This document shows positions 6,122-6,821 of a stretch of 6,821 nucleotides of DNA, in pieces. How positions within the stretch are numbered: position 1 is the first letter of the stretch; each line of letters starts with the position of its first letter. A program made the position numbers and the translations under genes. Source of the DNA: Promethearchaeota archaeon (GTDB lineage Archaea > Asgardarchaeota > Lokiarchaeia > Sigyniarchaeales > SOKP01); assembly GCA_019058135.1 (NCBI GenBank), contig JAHLWE010000468.1:1-6821 (forward strand), written 5' to 3'. The notes beneath the pieces were generated by a model. It worked only from the letters and a program-made list of their open reading frames with translations. It was not told the DNA's origin and searched no databases.

Positions 6122-6129
6122 AAAAAAAA
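6122..6129 (-). terminator. Oligo-T terminator after etfA
   Basis: Eight T in a row on the minus strand begin ten bases after the etfA stop at 6140. Just beyond lies CTTATC/GATAAG, a 6-bp inverted repeat with a 9-base loop (6100-6120). The T-tract is the usual archaeal stop signal and suggests etfA is the last gene of its transcript, separate from the Nudix gene. Confidence 0.4.
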
Positions 6130-6139
6130 GTCTATTTTT

Positions 6140-6821
6140 TTAAATCATTTTTTCTTTTAATGCTTTTGTTAATAGCGGTACAATTTCTTTCAAATCTCCG
6201 ATAACACCATAATTTGCAACCTCAAATATCGGTGCTTCGGGGTCTTTATTTATTGCTATTATAACATCACTCCCTTTCATTCCTACTAGATGCTGGGTTG
6301 TCCCTGAGATTCCACAGGCAATGTATATTTTTGGTGAAACAGTTGTACCACTCTGTCCTACTTGACATAATTTTGGTTTCCAGCCAGCTTCAACCGCAGC
6401 CCTACTTGCTCCTACAGCAGCATTCAATACATCAGCTAATTCCTGGATAATTTTAAATGTCTCTGTACTTCCAACGCCTCTGCCTCCAGATATAATAATA
6501 TCAGCTTCATCAATTGATTTTACACCTGGCATTGATGTCTTTTTCTTTTCTTTTACTATTGTCTTAAAAGAATCAACATTAATATTAACAGGTTCTTTAA
6601 TAACTTCAGCACTTTCATTTTGTTTTGGTTCTGCCTTTTCCATCATTTTAGCTCTGATTGTTGCCATTTGTGGTCGAGTATTTGGACAAATAATATCTGC
6701 TAAGATATTATCGCCATACACTGGGCGAGTCATTAAAAATTTACCATTTTGTATAATCAATTTTATACAATCAGCTGCGAGCCCCAATTTTAGTGTTGAA
6801 GCAACCCTTGGTGCTAAATCC
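6140..6821 (-). CDS. etfA: Electron transfer flavoprotein alpha subunit, C-terminal part (5' end outside window)
   Basis: EtfA pairs with EtfB to form the FAD-carrying heterodimer that shuttles electrons from acyl-CoA and other dehydrogenases, or bifurcates them. The frame is open to the window edge: residues before the in-frame TTG at 6787 read DLAPRVASTLK, which belongs to the family, so the gene continues to the right and about 100 N-terminal residues are missing. The visible 226 residues include CPNTRPQMATIR, the FAD-domain loop GGRGVGSTETF, VGASRAAVEAGW, QVGQSGTTVSPKIYIACGISG and INKDPEAPIFEVANYGVIGD, all characteristic FAD-contact segments. The PROSITE EtfA signature (6248-6328) is matched except that Thr replaces the usual Ile/Val before QH. 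Whether the protein is of the bifurcating type cannot be judged without EtfB. etfB commonly lies directly upstream, here outside the window. A T-tract follows the stop. Confidence 0.95.
   Translation of the reverse strand, partial: DLAPRVASTLKLGLAADCIKLIIQNGKFLMTRPVYGDNILADIICPNTRPQMATIRAKMMEKAEPKQNESAEVIKEPVNINVDSFKTIVKEKKKTSMPGVKSIDEADIIISGGRGVGSTETFKIIQELADVLNAAVGASRAAVEAGWKPKLCQVGQSGTTVSPKIYIACGISGTTQHLVGMKGSDVIIAINKDPEAPIFEVANYGVIGDLKEIVPLLTKALKEKMI

Overview
The window is very AT-rich, well under one third G+C by eye. It shows archaeal-style expression signals: TATA-like boxes, GTGA/GAGGG-type Shine-Dalgarno sites and oligo-T terminators. Together with a long protein joining winged helices to TPRs, a Mef-like MFS carrier and an electron transfer flavoprotein, this suggests a low-GC archaeon, most likely an Asgard (Loki-type) lineage. 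The taxonomic call is an inference; no rRNA or other marker gene is present.

Layout. The left edge (2-70, +) may hold the last codons of a gene ending in a CxC-x9-HxH motif. A 12-helix MFS efflux carrier follows on the minus strand (106-1383). Region 1384-2154 looks almost empty but appears to carry a small transcription unit on the minus strand. That unit has a TATA-like box, an 80-residue lysine-rich protein (1732-1974), a previously easy-to-miss 29-residue ORF (1578-1667) with its own GAGGG ribosome-binding site, and a T-tract terminator six bases after its stop. Diverging from it on the plus strand is an 835-residue protein with three winged-helix domains and about nine TPRs (2155-4662). 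Between the two divergent TATA boxes sits a compact, GC-richer block of overlapping inverted and direct repeats (2047-2093), which looks like a shared operator.

The right part is all on the minus strand and convergent with the regulator: a GNAT acetyltransferase (4727-5314), a Nudix CoA pyrophosphatase (5417-6031) and the C-terminal two thirds of the electron transfer flavoprotein alpha subunit EtfA (6140 to the window end). EtfA and the CoA pyrophosphatase both touch acyl-CoA metabolism, but a T-tract after etfA suggests they are separate transcripts.

Most worth a second look: the regulator/operator/small-protein cassette at 1541-4662, and the Nudix 5' end, where a 20-codon ATG ORF (6022-6084) would join the Nudix frame with a single-base insertion and supply a family-like N-terminus.
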